From: Seonamhaeicola sp. ML3
GTDB taxonomy: Bacteria; Bacteroidota; Bacteroidia; Flavobacteriales; Flavobacteriaceae
Assembly: GCF_023273855.1 (NCBI RefSeq)
Contig: NZ_CP096884.1
Location: forward strand, 3,100,001 to 3,164,000
Direction of reading: 5' to 3'
DNA length: 64,000 bases
The position numbers and the translations under genes were made by a program. How positions within the stretch are numbered: the first letter of the stretch is position 1; each line of letters begins with the position of its first letter. Below are positions 9,734-19,500 of the stretch, piece after piece. The notes beneath the pieces were generated by a model. The model was given only the letters and a program-made list of their open reading frames with translations, made no database searches and was not told where the DNA came from.

Positions 9734-9737
9734 AAAC

Positions 9738-10931
9738 TTAGAGCGAATTCTTGATTATTTCTACCATTTTACCCGCACGTTGCTGGACGTCTTTCGCTGT
9801 CCAAGATAATTTTATTAAGCACGAAATATTCCTGCCAATAAAATGGTCGGACTGCTCAAAAGTCTTGTGCTCTAAGTATTTTAACCCTGTCTTAACCTCG
9901 TTAGTTATCGGAAAGAGTGATTTCAATGTCTTCAAATGCTCCCATTTACGAATATAGTGCCAGTTGTTATCGTAGTAATTCCAGCAAGCATCTACTCCAC
10001 CGTCTTTAAATCCTTCAATTACTTTCCTGGTAATTTCTAGATTAGGTAAAAAGAAATTTAAAAAAGCGCCACTTTCCTCACCACCTTCCGGAACTGTTCT
10101 TAACGTTACTTCTGGTATTACAGAAAGTGCCTCTTTGAGTATGTTCAGATTTCTTCTTTGAATCGCTATAAATTCTGGAAGTCTTTGCACTTGGGCTAAT
10201 CCAACGGCAGCATGTAATTCTGAAATCCTAAAATTATATCCTAAAAACGGATGCCCTTCGGCGCCTCTATCATTACCTATATGATCATGGCCGTGATCAC
10301 TGTAGTGATCAGCGTTGGTGTAAAACGCTTCGTTATTAGTGATAACGGCACCACCCTCACCACAAGTTATGGTCTTTACGAAGTCGAACGAAAAACAACC
10401 TAAATCGCCTATGCTTCCTAAGGCTTTTCCGTTATAGGTTCCGCCTATAGCTTGGCAAGCATCTTCTACCAAAAGTAAATTATGAGTATCACAAATAGCC
10501 TTTAAACGATCCATATGCCCCATGCTTCCACACATTTGAACTACCATAACCGCTTTGGTTTTAGGCGTAATGGCAGCCTCTACTGCTTTAGGATCCAATG
10601 CTAATGTCTCATCAATATCAACCAGTATTGGTATAGCCCCCAGAGCCATAATGGCTTCAAAACTGGCTACAAATGTAAATGTTGGCATAATCACTTCATC
10701 TCCTGCTCCTACTCCAGCTGCTGCCAAAGCAACAGAAACAGCCGCAGTACCGCTTGATACAAGCTGAACATGATTTACACCAAATGTCTTTTCTAAAGCA
10801 CTTTCTAGGGCTTTGGCTTTCCAATGGCCATTACGCATGCCATCAAAACCATAGCGCATTAGTACACCATTGTCTAAAACATCGTTTACTTGCTTTCTTT
10901 CTAGTTCACCAAACAACTCAAATCCAGGCAT
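9738..10931 (-). CDS. DegT/DnrJ/EryC1/StrS-type PLP aminotransferase (KdnA-like)
   Basis: PLP-dependent sugar aminotransferase, 397 residues, a normal length. The PLP lysine is K186 in FDFVKTITCGEGG, the PLP-N1 aspartate is D157 in LLLVEDACQAIGG, and the phosphate-binding start is SSGTAAV (59-65). The N-terminus MPGFELFGELERKQVNDV and the motif YSDHGHDHIG recall KdnA, which makes 8-amino-3,8-dideoxy-octulosonate (8-amino-Kdo) for lipopolysaccharide. No kdnB oxidase is adjacent, so this sub-assignment is an inference. The nitroreductase gene lies 9 bases upstream on the same strand. Confidence 0.82.
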   Translation of the reverse strand: MPGFELFGELERKQVNDVLDNGVLMRYGFDGMRNGHWKAKALESALEKTFGVNHVQLVSSGTAAVSVALAAAGVGAGDEVIMPTFTFVASFEAIMALGAIPILVDIDETLALDPKAVEAAITPKTKAVMVVQMCGSMGHMDRLKAICDTHNLLLVEDACQAIGGTYNGKALGSIGDLGCFSFDFVKTITCGEGGAVITNNEAFYTNADHYSDHGHDHIGNDRGAEGHPFLGYNFRISELHAAVGLAQVQRLPEFIAIQRRNLNILKEALSVIPEVTLRTVPEGGEESGAFLNFFLPNLEITRKVIEGFKDGGVDACWNYYDNNWHYIRKWEHLKTLKSLFPITNEVKTGLKYLEHKTFEQSDHFIGRNISCLIKLSWTAKDVQQRAGKMVEIIKNSL

Positions 10932-10940
10932 ATTCTTCTG

Positions 10941-11570
10941 TTATAATTCAAAAACACTTTCTTCAACAGACATTCTAACTTTCTTGAAATCTGCAAACAT
11001 ATCATCTTCTGCTCTAAAACCTACTGGTAAAAGTAGTACAGACTTTAATCCTTTTTCTTTAAGGTTTAACGCTTCATCGTAAGCCCCAGGGTTAAAACCT
11101 TCCATTGGGCAAGCATCTATTCCCTCTATAGCACAGACGGTCATTAAATTTCCAATAGCTATGTAGGCTTGATTTTTAGACCATTGCTGTTGTTCCTCTT
11201 TCGATTTGCCATTCATCATTTTGATGAGCCCCAACCTATATGGGTCTAAAATATCGTCTGGTGTATTTCGCGTACTTTTAATATTTGAGTAGTAATTGTT
11301 TACATCGTCTTCGTTAATTTGATCTTGGATGCAAAAAACTAATAAGTGTGAGGCATCAACAACTTGTCTTTGGTTATATGAATGTTCTACCAAAGATTCC
11401 CTTGTGGCTTTATCTTCAATGACTACCATCTTAATAGTTTGAAGGCCAAAAGACGTAGCGGTTAAATTAAATGCCTCTTTGAGAATTTGTAATTGCTCTT
11501 TTGAAATCTTCTTATTCTTATCAAACTTCTTGGTAGCGTATCTCCACTTTAACTTATCTATAATATCCAT
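10941..11570 (-). CDS. NAD(P)H-dependent nitroreductase family oxidoreductase
   Basis: FMN-dependent flavoprotein of the NfsB/FRase I type, cytoplasmic, 209 residues. Family features: the N-terminal RYATKKFDKNKKIS with the FMN-phosphate-binding Arg/Lys, the helix FNLTATSFGLQTIKMVV with the Ser/Gln that contact FMN, and ACPMEGFNPGAYDEAL, the usual dimer and substrate-channel segment. The physiological substrate is unknown; quinones or nitroaromatics are typical. First gene of a two-gene minus-strand unit with the aminotransferase. Confidence 0.9.
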   Translation of the reverse strand: MDIIDKLKWRYATKKFDKNKKISKEQLQILKEAFNLTATSFGLQTIKMVVIEDKATRESLVEHSYNQRQVVDASHLLVFCIQDQINEDDVNNYYSNIKSTRNTPDDILDPYRLGLIKMMNGKSKEEQQQWSKNQAYIAIGNLMTVCAIEGIDACPMEGFNPGAYDEALNLKEKGLKSVLLLPVGFRAEDDMFADFKKVRMSVEESVFEL

Positions 11571-11685
11571 TTCCTTTTATTTTTTTACAAATGTACTATT
11601 TGAAACTCCAAAATGACACTTTAGAAAACAAAATAAGTTAATAGTTCTCTCAAACGAAATTATTTTCAAAAAGTTGAATTTTTAT

Positions 11686-11716
11686 TTGAAAGAAACCAAA
11701 AAGGATTTTATATTTG
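11686..11716 (+). promoter_or_regulatory. Promoter of tRNA-Ser(UGA)
   Basis: TTG at 11686-11688, a 20-base spacer and TATATTTG at 11709-11716 form a perfect Bacteroidota sigma-A promoter. The box continues into TTTGCACCCGC, which recurs at the second tRNA promoter near 50150. Transcription should start near 11722. Confidence 0.75.
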
Positions 11717-11719
11717 CAC

Positions 11720-11761
11720 CCGCCTATGGGAAATGAATTTCCCTCTGGCGGGCAAGCCCGC
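11720..11761 (+). other. Stacked hairpins in the tRNA-Ser(UGA) 5' leader
   Basis: CCGCC (11720-11724) pairs with GGCGG (11747-11751), and inside it GGGAAA (11728-11733) pairs with TTTCCC (11738-11743). Directly after, GGGC-AA-GCCC (11750-11759) could form a competing small hairpin. The structure lies in the predicted precursor before the tRNA and may be a processing signal. Confidence 0.4.
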
Positions 11762-11785
11762 TAAAAGGCAAACGCAAAAGATACT

Positions 11786-11870
11786 GGAGAAATGGCAGAG
11801 TGGTCGAATGCGGCAGTCTTGAAAACTGTTGAGGGTCACACCTCCGGGGGTTCGAATCCCTCTTTCTCCG
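11786..11870 (+). tRNA. tRNA-Ser(UGA)
   Basis: 85-base class II tRNA. The acceptor stem is GGAGAAA / TTTCTCC with discriminator G at 11870. The anticodon loop CTTGAAA gives anticodon UGA. A long variable arm (GAGGGTCACACCTC) and GGTTCGAATCC T-arm are present. CCA is not encoded. The 3' end is the integration site of the adjacent island, which restores the tRNA end exactly. Confidence 0.97.
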
Positions 11871-11871
11871 C
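11859..11871 (+). repeat. attL of the island (13-bp direct repeat)
   Basis: CCTCTTTCTCCGC spans the 3' end of tRNA-Ser(UGA) and recurs exactly at 28091-28103. The interval between the copies holds an integrase next to the left copy, which fits tRNA-targeted tyrosine-recombinase integration. Confidence 0.85.
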
Positions 11872-11894
11872 TTAGATTTATTCAAAATCAATCA

Positions 11895-11928
11895 AAGTCC
11901 TGTAAACTCAATGTTTACGGGACTTTTT
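11895..11928 (+). terminator. Island-supplied terminator for tRNA-Ser(UGA)
   Basis: AAGTCCTGTAAAC (11895-11907) pairs with GTTTACGGGACTT (11913-11925, one G-U), followed by a T run. It lies inside the island, just after attL, and replaces the original chromosomal tRNA terminator now stranded beyond attR. Confidence 0.8.
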
Positions 11929-11972
11929 AGTTTCTACAAAATAGTAAAATATCTATTAAAAAGCATTCTGTT

Positions 11973-11992
11973 GGTGACCTATTAGGTGACCT
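11973..11992 (+). repeat. Left inner 20-bp repeat (recombinase or excisionase arm site)
   Basis: GGTGACCTATTAGGTGACCT is repeated exactly at 28012-28031. It contains two GGTGACC units 12 bases apart. Two inverted copies (GGTCACC) follow at 12010-12016 and 12099-12105, the last just before the integrase start. Likely binding sites for integrase arms or an accessory factor. Confidence 0.6.
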
Positions 11993-12108
11993 TTTTTAAA
12001 CCTTATTTAGGTCACCAAATTGTTTATAACTGTTTATAAATCAGTGTTATAATTCAATTATAAGACCTAGAAATTTCGTAAATTAATGTATAATTAAAGG
12101 TCACCAGA

Positions 12109-13359
12109 ATGAACAAAACATTTGGATTATTATTCTACTTAAAAAAGAGTAAAGTAGATGCACAAGGTAATTGCCCAATTTACCTACGTATTACCATAGA
12201 TGGTAAACGCACAGAGATTAGTACAAAACGTACTATTGCCATTGAAAAATGGAGCAATAAAGCCAATAAAGCTATTGGAAGAACAGAAGATATACGGGAG
12301 CTAAATGCCTATTTAGATTCACTTACTACAAAAGTATATCAAAGCCAAAGAGACTTAATTCAAGATAACAAAGAGGTTACAACTGAAACCCTTAAAAACA
12401 AGTTTCTAGGCGTTGAAGATAAGGAGCGTACCATAATAACACTATTTAAAAATCATAACAAGCAAGTTGAAAAATTGGTAGGCAAAGAGTTTTCGGCAGG
12501 AACTTTAGAGCGTTATAAAACGGTATGTAAGCATCTGCAAGAGTTTATGCAAGAGCAATACAATGTAAGTGATATACCTATTAAGAGAATAGACCACAAG
12601 TATATTACAGATTTTGAGTTCTATTTAAAAACCGTTAGAAACTGCGGTCATAACAGCACAATCAAGTACATCAAGAATTTTAAAAAGATAGTACGCATTG
12701 CAATAGCAAACGATTGGATTAAGAAAGACCCTTTTTTAAATTATAAAGTCCGTTTAAAAGAAGTAGAACGTCAATTTCTTTCAGAAGAAGAAATACAAGA
12801 AATGCTTAACAAAAAGTTACATACGCCAAGACTAGAACAAGTAAGAGATATTTTTATTTTCTGTTGCTTTACAGGGTTAGCGTATAGCGACGTTAAAAAG
12901 CTATCAAAAGACAATTTAGTATTTGGTATTGATGGCGATAAGTGGATAAAAACAAAGCGTACTAAAACGGATACACGCAGTAATATTCCACTACTTCCAA
13001 CCGCATTAGAAATCATAAAGAAATATGAGAATCATCCAGAGGCAGTTACAAAAGGCGTTTTACTTCCTGTATTGAGTAACCAAAAGTCTAATGCTTATCT
13101 CAAAGAGATAGCAGATTTATGTAGCATCAATAAAAACTTAACAACCCACTTAGCGCGCCATACGTTCGCAACTACAGTAACATTGTCTAATGGTGTGCCT
13201 ATGGAATCGGTTAGTAAAATGTTGGGCCATAAATCACTAAAAACAACACAACATTATGCCAAAATATTGGATAGAAAAGTAAGTGATGATATGGCAATTT
13301 TAAAGCAAAAATTTGCAGATAAAAGTAATGTAGAAGCATCCAAGCGATTAGCTAATTAG
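12109..13359 (+). CDS. Tyrosine recombinase / integrase of the island
   Basis: Site-specific recombinase that inserts and excises the element at tRNA-Ser. It has 416 residues in the Bacteroidota plan: an N-terminal arm-binding domain (FGLLFYLKKSKVDAQGNCPIYLRITIDGKRTEISTKR), a SAM-like core-binding domain (about 105-210) and a catalytic domain. Catalytic residues visible are H347-x-x-R350, H374 and the nucleophile Y383 (TTQHYAKI). The first catalytic arginine position is Ala258 (TGLAYSDV), as in CTnDOT-like integrases that also lack it. A GGTCACC motif ends 4 bases before the ATG, so binding there could control expression. Confidence 0.95.
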   Translation: MNKTFGLLFYLKKSKVDAQGNCPIYLRITIDGKRTEISTKRTIAIEKWSNKANKAIGRTEDIRELNAYLDSLTTKVYQSQRDLIQDNKEVTTETLKNKFLGVEDKERTIITLFKNHNKQVEKLVGKEFSAGTLERYKTVCKHLQEFMQEQYNVSDIPIKRIDHKYITDFEFYLKTVRNCGHNSTIKYIKNFKKIVRIAIANDWIKKDPFLNYKVRLKEVERQFLSEEEIQEMLNKKLHTPRLEQVRDIFIFCCFTGLAYSDVKKLSKDNLVFGIDGDKWIKTKRTKTDTRSNIPLLPTALEIIKKYENHPEAVTKGVLLPVLSNQKSNAYLKEIADLCSINKNLTTHLARHTFATTVTLSNGVPMESVSKMLGHKSLKTTQHYAKILDRKVSDDMAILKQKFADKSNVEASKRLAN

Positions 13360-13532
13360 GAGATATAAACAATAGCATACAAAATTGACTATTAATTCAA
13401 CACAAAACCCTTGTAAACACCACAAAATCAAACAATTTAAGCCAAAAACCATGTGAGTTATGTGTTTAAAACTCCTAATAACTAGTAATTTTTAAACTAA
13501 AATTTAGTAGTAATTTACGCTCCTTATTAATC

Positions 13533-13546
13533 AGGTATTTATACCT
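13533..13546 (+). promoter_or_regulatory. 14-bp palindrome before the HTH gene
   Basis: AGGTAT-TT-ATACCT is a perfect palindrome 21 bases before the start of the HTH gene. It could be an operator for that protein or for another island regulator. No matching second copy was noticed. Confidence 0.35.
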
Positions 13547-13567
13547 ATAATTTTATTATTTTTTTAA

Positions 13568-13831
13568 ATGACAGTAGAATTTATCACAAAGGATGATTTA
13601 AAGACTCTTAAACAGGAAATCATCACAGAACTTAAGACAATTTTAGGAAGCCAAACAGAGCAAAAAAAGTGGTTAAAATCAGCAGACGTAAGAGAGATGC
13701 TTAACATCTCACCAGGTACGTTGCAAAACTTACGTGTTAACGGTACACTACCCTTTACCAAAATGGGTAAAACAATGTACTATGAGTATGACGACGTAAT
13801 TAAAATTTTAACCCAAAACAAGAGTGCTTAA
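13568..13831 (+). CDS. Helix-turn-helix (MerR/excisionase-like HTH_17) protein
   Basis: 87-residue DNA-binding protein. The C-terminal half is a typical HTH_17 domain: KKWLKSADVREMLNISPGTLQNLRVNGTLPFTKMGKTMYYEYDDVIKIL, with the characteristic wing after TLPF. The N-terminal 35 residues form a probable coiled helix (ITKDDLKTLKQEIITELK). In Bacteroidota elements such proteins serve as excisionases or regulators of transfer and replication genes. Its TAA overlaps the ATG of the polymerase gene, so translation is probably coupled. Confidence 0.8.
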   Translation: MTVEFITKDDLKTLKQEIITELKTILGSQTEQKKWLKSADVREMLNISPGTLQNLRVNGTLPFTKMGKTMYYEYDDVIKILTQNKSA

Positions 13832-15309
13832 TGAAGTTACATTTTTATTTTCCAGAGAACTTAGATTTAGACAATCTAATCGATGACAACTACCCAACAT
13901 TTACACCTTTTGTTAGAGAAAAAGCAAGATACTTATTGCATCTTATTAGTGTTAAACGACTCAATAAAAAAGATTCGGTTAGCGAAGAATACACCAAACT
14001 ATCATCAAAGATAATGCAGGATATGGTACATAATTATCATGAATATTGGAATTACTTCATAAACGATTTAAAAATTGTTGAACGAACTAAATCATATCAA
14101 ACAGATAAATTTTGTAAAGGCTATAAGTTTTCTAAAGAATATGACACACCTATAGCGAAATCGCCTTTAACACTTCAAGATAGGTCTATTAGAAAAAAGC
14201 TGATTAACTATATCAACAGAATAAAATCTCAAAATAGGTCATACACATATCTATCAAAATGGTTTGATGATAAATTGCAAATAGATGAAGAAATTTCTAT
14301 TTGGGCAATGAATGAAATTTTTAACATTAAACAAGAGTATCCAGAGTTGAGAGACATTAATATAACTACTGGCAAAGAAAAAAGACCGATGAAACAAAAA
14401 GACTTTGCTCTTGGCTCAATACAAAGGTTTAAAGAAGCATTAAATCAGCCTCGTAGAGACAATAATGTTCTGCGCTATCATTCTGTGCTGACAAATATGA
14501 ATAGCATATACAGAAATGCGGTAACTTATAACGGCGAAGAGTTGCATGCCCTAGATTTAAAGAACAGTCAAATTTTTTTGAGTACAAAACTTTTATCTAC
14601 TAATTATTTGATAAGAAGTTTTAATAATGGTGCAAAAGTAGACATCATCTTTGATAATCCTATTGAGATGTATAAACGTTTAACTAATCAACCTTTTTTA
14701 GAGGTTGATAGTTTAAACTCTAAAGTAACAAAATGTAATTTAAGTAAAACGTCTTACATTATGTTAGGACTTTTTAAAGATAGCCCTTTAAACATGCACT
14801 TTCAGGAATACTTTAGACTAGCTATTAAAGGTAATTTCTATGAGAATTTAAGAGAAAAGATACATAAAGAGTTAGGAGTGTATATCGAGTCCAGAGGAGA
14901 CGTAAAACGAAACGTTTTCAAGTTTATGTTTTCAGAAGTACACTCTAAATCAAAGTTTGTAAAACTTTTTGAGGCACTGTTCCCAGAGGTCTATAAAGTA
15001 TTTTATGATATAAAAAAACATGACCATTCTGTTCTACCTCGAGCACTACAACGTGTAGAAAGCAATTTATTTATAGATAGAATTGCAAAGCGTATTTCTA
15101 AAGAATTGCCCAAAGCACCAATCTATACCATACACGATAGTATTGCGTCCACTAAGCAATATATCCCTGCGATAAGAAAAATAATGGAAGAAGAATTTCT
15201 TAAAACCATTGGAGCAGTTCCTGGTATTAAGGAAGAGCATTGGTGTAAAGACAATATCATTAAAGAAGTTAACGAATTAAAACAAAAAGCATTTGCAAAG
15301 GCTTCTTAA
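13831..15309 (+). CDS. Divergent family-A-type polymerase (TV-Pol candidate)
   Basis: Probable DNA replication enzyme of the island, 492 residues. No whole-length family is obvious, but the three palm motifs of superfamily A polymerases appear in order. A pre-A segment RYHSVLTNMNSIYR (215-228) corresponds to the TN-rich, Arg-containing stretch. Motif A is LDLKNSQ (241-247, catalytic D242). A motif-B-like helix is R355-GDVKRNVFKFMF. QRVESNLFIDRIAKRI (407-421) resembles the helix before motif C. Motif C is YTIHDSI (432-438, D436). This is the pattern of the transposon- and virus-related polymerases (TV-Pols), proposed to combine primase and polymerase activity. No exonuclease domain is seen. 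It is translationally coupled to the upstream HTH gene. Confidence 0.7.
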   Translation: MKLHFYFPENLDLDNLIDDNYPTFTPFVREKARYLLHLISVKRLNKKDSVSEEYTKLSSKIMQDMVHNYHEYWNYFINDLKIVERTKSYQTDKFCKGYKFSKEYDTPIAKSPLTLQDRSIRKKLINYINRIKSQNRSYTYLSKWFDDKLQIDEEISIWAMNEIFNIKQEYPELRDINITTGKEKRPMKQKDFALGSIQRFKEALNQPRRDNNVLRYHSVLTNMNSIYRNAVTYNGEELHALDLKNSQIFLSTKLLSTNYLIRSFNNGAKVDIIFDNPIEMYKRLTNQPFLEVDSLNSKVTKCNLSKTSYIMLGLFKDSPLNMHFQEYFRLAIKGNFYENLREKIHKELGVYIESRGDVKRNVFKFMFSEVHSKSKFVKLFEALFPEVYKVFYDIKKHDHSVLPRALQRVESNLFIDRIAKRISKELPKAPIYTIHDSIASTKQYIPAIRKIMEEEFLKTIGAVPGIKEEHWCKDNIIKEVNELKQKAFAKAS

Positions 15310-15358
15310 CCAAAAATAAGAGTGAGTAACAACAAATAAATTTAATTCCATTGGTCAG

Positions 15359-16432
15359 ATGCAGAAATTAAAAAAGAAGGACAAGCATCCTTTAGCTATT
15401 AATATACTAAAATTAAATAGATACAATTATGATTTCCTCAACTGTGAAGAGGTCGTTTTTTTTGAGTATATAGTCGTCAAAGGGATGGCCTTTAAAAAGA
15501 AAAAAGAGTTCTTTCACAGCTCGGAAACTATTAGACAAGAAACAGGTATTAAAAAACATTCTCTAAAATCAATAATAAGTAGATTTGAAAGTTTAGGAAT
15601 TATTTCAACCGAAATTAAAGGTATGCCAAGAGTAAAGTTTTTTACTGTTCACTACCCAAAAATAGTGGAATTAATACCTAAAATATATCAGTTATCCAAA
15701 AACGGTCAACTACCTTCCGATTTCAGTAAACATTTGTCTGATTTCTTTATTCCTTTAGTTGATAACTACCTACAAAAGAATAATATAAAGAATAATAAGG
15801 AAGAATTAAATAATAAAGAAAAATATATCTACGAATCTGAGGAGGGAGAAGCTATCACTATTTTTAATGATTATCTATCTTCTCTTAAATATCAAAAAAA
15901 TATTTCATCAACGGCGCTTAAATTTAATGACGTTGATTTATTCCGTGCATTAAAAAATTATGAAATAGAATTTCTTTGCGAATATCTCGATAAGTATTTT
16001 GAAGAAGAACACAGACCATCTTTAAACAAGTTCTTTACATTCGATTCAATAGCGGTTAATAAACTAAAATACATTGAGCAAAAAATTGTTGATGAGAATG
16101 ATTATGCTGAACATTTACTTGCAGAATTACAAAGAATCTACAATGATAGAATTGAGATGTATAATGATGATGATAAATATTCAAGAGCAAAGAGTAAAAC
16201 AAAGTTAGTAGTCAATAAAAGAATAAAAGAGCAATTAAAAACAGCTTTAAAATTTAGAAATGAATTACAAATAACTCATTCTTTTACTGCTTATGCAGAT
16301 GATTTGTTACGAGGTAATTTATCAATAAGAAAAATTCTCCCATATTTTTTATCATCGAAGGATGGTGAATATGAGATAATAGACAATTATTTAGACCACT
16401 TTAATATCCAATATGGTTATAGTAAAAATTAA
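15359..16432 (+). CDS. Winged-helix replication-type protein
   Basis: 357 residues, cytoplasmic, not recognised as a named family. Residues 35-110 look like a winged helix (VFFEYIVVKG...FFHSSETIRQETGIKKHSLKSIISRFESLGIISTEIKG), as in DnaD or phage replication initiators. A Lys/Asn-rich linker near 140-155 leads to an acidic helical middle (about 160-235) and a charged helical C-terminus. It lies 49 bases after the polymerase gene, so a role in initiation of island replication is an inference from context. Confidence 0.55.
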   Translation: MQKLKKKDKHPLAINILKLNRYNYDFLNCEEVVFFEYIVVKGMAFKKKKEFFHSSETIRQETGIKKHSLKSIISRFESLGIISTEIKGMPRVKFFTVHYPKIVELIPKIYQLSKNGQLPSDFSKHLSDFFIPLVDNYLQKNNIKNNKEELNNKEKYIYESEEGEAITIFNDYLSSLKYQKNISSTALKFNDVDLFRALKNYEIEFLCEYLDKYFEEEHRPSLNKFFTFDSIAVNKLKYIEQKIVDENDYAEHLLAELQRIYNDRIEMYNDDDKYSRAKSKTKLVVNKRIKEQLKTALKFRNELQITHSFTAYADDLLRGNLSIRKILPYFLSSKDGEYEIIDNYLDHFNIQYGYSKN

Positions 16433-16553
16433 CTAATTAACCCACTAAACCCAATTCATTATTGGCTTTAAAATATACTTGGGAAATTTCCTAATTCCTA
16501 CAAAAAAGATTTATATTTTTAAGGTTCATTAAAAGCTAAGGTCAATCAAAAGA

Positions 16554-19500
16554 ATGAATAAAACCAACACCAGAAAAGCATTAAATCCTGCATATAGAAA
16601 ACACAAACCATTACGTAAAGACGTTACACATTTCACAAGCCAATTAGTAGAATGCATTGAAGCTGTTAAATTAAGTGACGATAATGGAGAAAGTGAAGAG
16701 CATATTAAATCTCATTTTAAGGATTTCTTTTCGAATACATTTTATAAAGCAAATTACGTAAACACAAAAGACCGTATCGATTTAGCTATCTATACTGATG
16801 CAACAGCTAATTCGGACGTTGGTGTTATTATTGAGGCAAAAAAGCCAAGCAATAAATCTGAATTTCTAACAGAGTCTAATTTAAATCGTAAGGCATTACA
16901 AGAATTATTATTGTATTACTTGCGTGAACGTTTAGATAATGAGAATAATAATATAAAGCACTTAATAGCCACTAACGGTTACGAGTGGTATTTATTTAAA
17001 GCAGAGGACTTTTATAATTACTTTTATAAGAATAAGGCACTTTTAAAAGAATACAAAGCCTTTCGAGATGGTTTAAAAGACACCTCAAAAAATGAATTGT
17101 TCTATAATGAAATTGCAAAAAAATATATTGCAGAAATTGAACAAGAATTACCATTTGTTCATTTAGACTTTACCAAAACTAATTTTACTAAATTAAGTGA
17201 TGCACATTTAAACACACTATTTAAGATTTTTTCTGATGTGCATCTATTAGGTCACGCTTTTGGTAACGATAGTAATCAACTTAATAAAGCCTTTTATAAT
17301 GAGTTGTTGCACATTATAGGTTTAGAAGAAGTAAAAGTAAAAGGTAAAAAACTAATAAGTCGTAAATCTGAAAAAAGCAGAGACTATGCCTCACTTTTAG
17401 AAAATACGATTGTAATACTTGAAGATAGAGATTACCTCTCACAGATTAAAAGCATAGAAAACGGTGAGGACAAAGCTTTTAATGCTGGTTTAGAGCTTTG
17501 CCTTACTTGGGTAAACAGAATTTTGTTTTTAAAGCTATTAGAATCTCAATTATTGTCTTATCATAACAAAGACCCAAAATACAGATTTCTTAACGCATCA
17601 TTTATAACAGACTATGATGAGCTAAACGATTTATTTTTTTCCGCTTTAGCGAAAAAAGAAAACGAAAGACATCCTAAATACAAAGAAAAGTATAAAGATG
17701 TACCGTATTTAAACAGTTCTTTGTTTGAACGTAATACTTTAGAGAATGAAGCCTTTGAAATATCTGCGCTAAACAATGACGAAATTACCCTCTACAGCAG
17801 TACTGTTTTAAAAGATGCAAATGGTAAACGATTAAAGGGTAAACTATCTACATTAGATTATCTATTTCAGTTTTTAGAGGCTTACGATTTTGCTACTGAT
17901 GGTAAAGAAGGTATCGAGGATGCACAAGAAACAAAATCATTGATTAACGCATCAGTATTAGGTTTAATATTCGAAAAAATTAATGGCTATAAAGAAGGCT
18001 CATTTTACACACCTGCATACATTACAATGTATATGTGTAAAGAGACGTTGAGACGTGCTGTAGTTCAAAAATTTAAGGAGCAAGAAAACGACCAAATAGA
18101 AACTTTTGAAGACCTACAAAGTTACTGCAACAAGTATTTTAAAATAGACGATTTAAAACGCTTTAATACCATTGTAGATAGTTTACGTATATGCGACCCA
18201 GCAGTAGGTTCTGGTCACTTTTTGGTAAGTGCTTTAAACGAACTTATTGTTATTAAAAATGAATTAGGCATTTTGGTAGATGCTAAAGGCTTGCCATTGC
18301 GATGCGATATAGAAATAGTAAATGACGAACTCTATGTTATTGATGATAAGGGTGCATTATTTGAGTACACCCCAAACGATAGAGAAAATATACGTATACA
18401 GCACACACTGTTTCACCAAAAACAAACCCTAATAGAAAACTGCTTATTTGGTGTAGATATTAACCCAAACTCTGTAAAAATATGCCGTTTGCGTTTGTGG
18501 ATAGAGCTACTAAAAAACGCCTACTATACTAAAGATAATGCGCTTCACACATTACCTAATATTGATATTAATATTAAGTGCGGTAACTCACTAATTAGCC
18601 GTTTTAATTTAGATGATGATTTAAAAGATGCATTTAAGGGCAAAGACGTTAACTATAGTTTTAAAGACTATAAAAATGCAGTAGCTGAATATAAAGAGAC
18701 GAATAGCAAGGAACGTAAGAGAGAGGTTTTAGAAATTATAAATGAAGTAAAACATAATTTTAAAAGTACTTTAGACAATGCTTTCATAATAAAATTTCAA
18801 AAAGCACAAGGCCAGCTTATAAATGAGCAAGAACGACAAAAAAACTTAAAAGCCTTTGGAGAAAAAATAACCAAAAAGGATAAAGACGAACTAAAAAAAT
18901 TAAAGACTAAAGCAGAAAAAGCACTTATTGAAAAAGAAGAAATAGTTAATAACGCTATTTATCACAATGCGTTTGAGTGGCGTTTTGAGTTTCCAGAAGT
19001 ATTGGCAGATGATGGCTCATATATTGGTTTTGATGCCGTAATTGGGAATCCGCCATATTTAATCGAATATGATAAAAAGGTTAAAAATAATTTAGAGATT
19101 AATTTTATAGAATTTAAAAGGAATAACGATTTATACGTTGCATTCATTAGTAGAGGTAATAAAATTTTAAATGATAAAGGCTTTTTGTCTTACATAACGC
19201 CTAATACTTTTTTGAAAGGAACATATTTTCAAAAGTTAAGAGAATTATTAATATCTAATAAAATTATTGAAATTATAAACTTCAATAACACATTGGTATT
19301 CGATGAAGCTAATGTTTACACATCTATTTTATTATTTCAAAAAGGAGCTATACCTACTAACTGGGTGCTAAAAAAGGGAATTTCAGAAATTGAAGGAGAA
19401 ATCGATAAAAATGAATTAGACTTTATCTATAAGAGCCCTTTAATAAAGAAGTTAGATGTTTTTGAAAAGTTTGAAAATTTCTTTCTAATTAAAGACGTAG

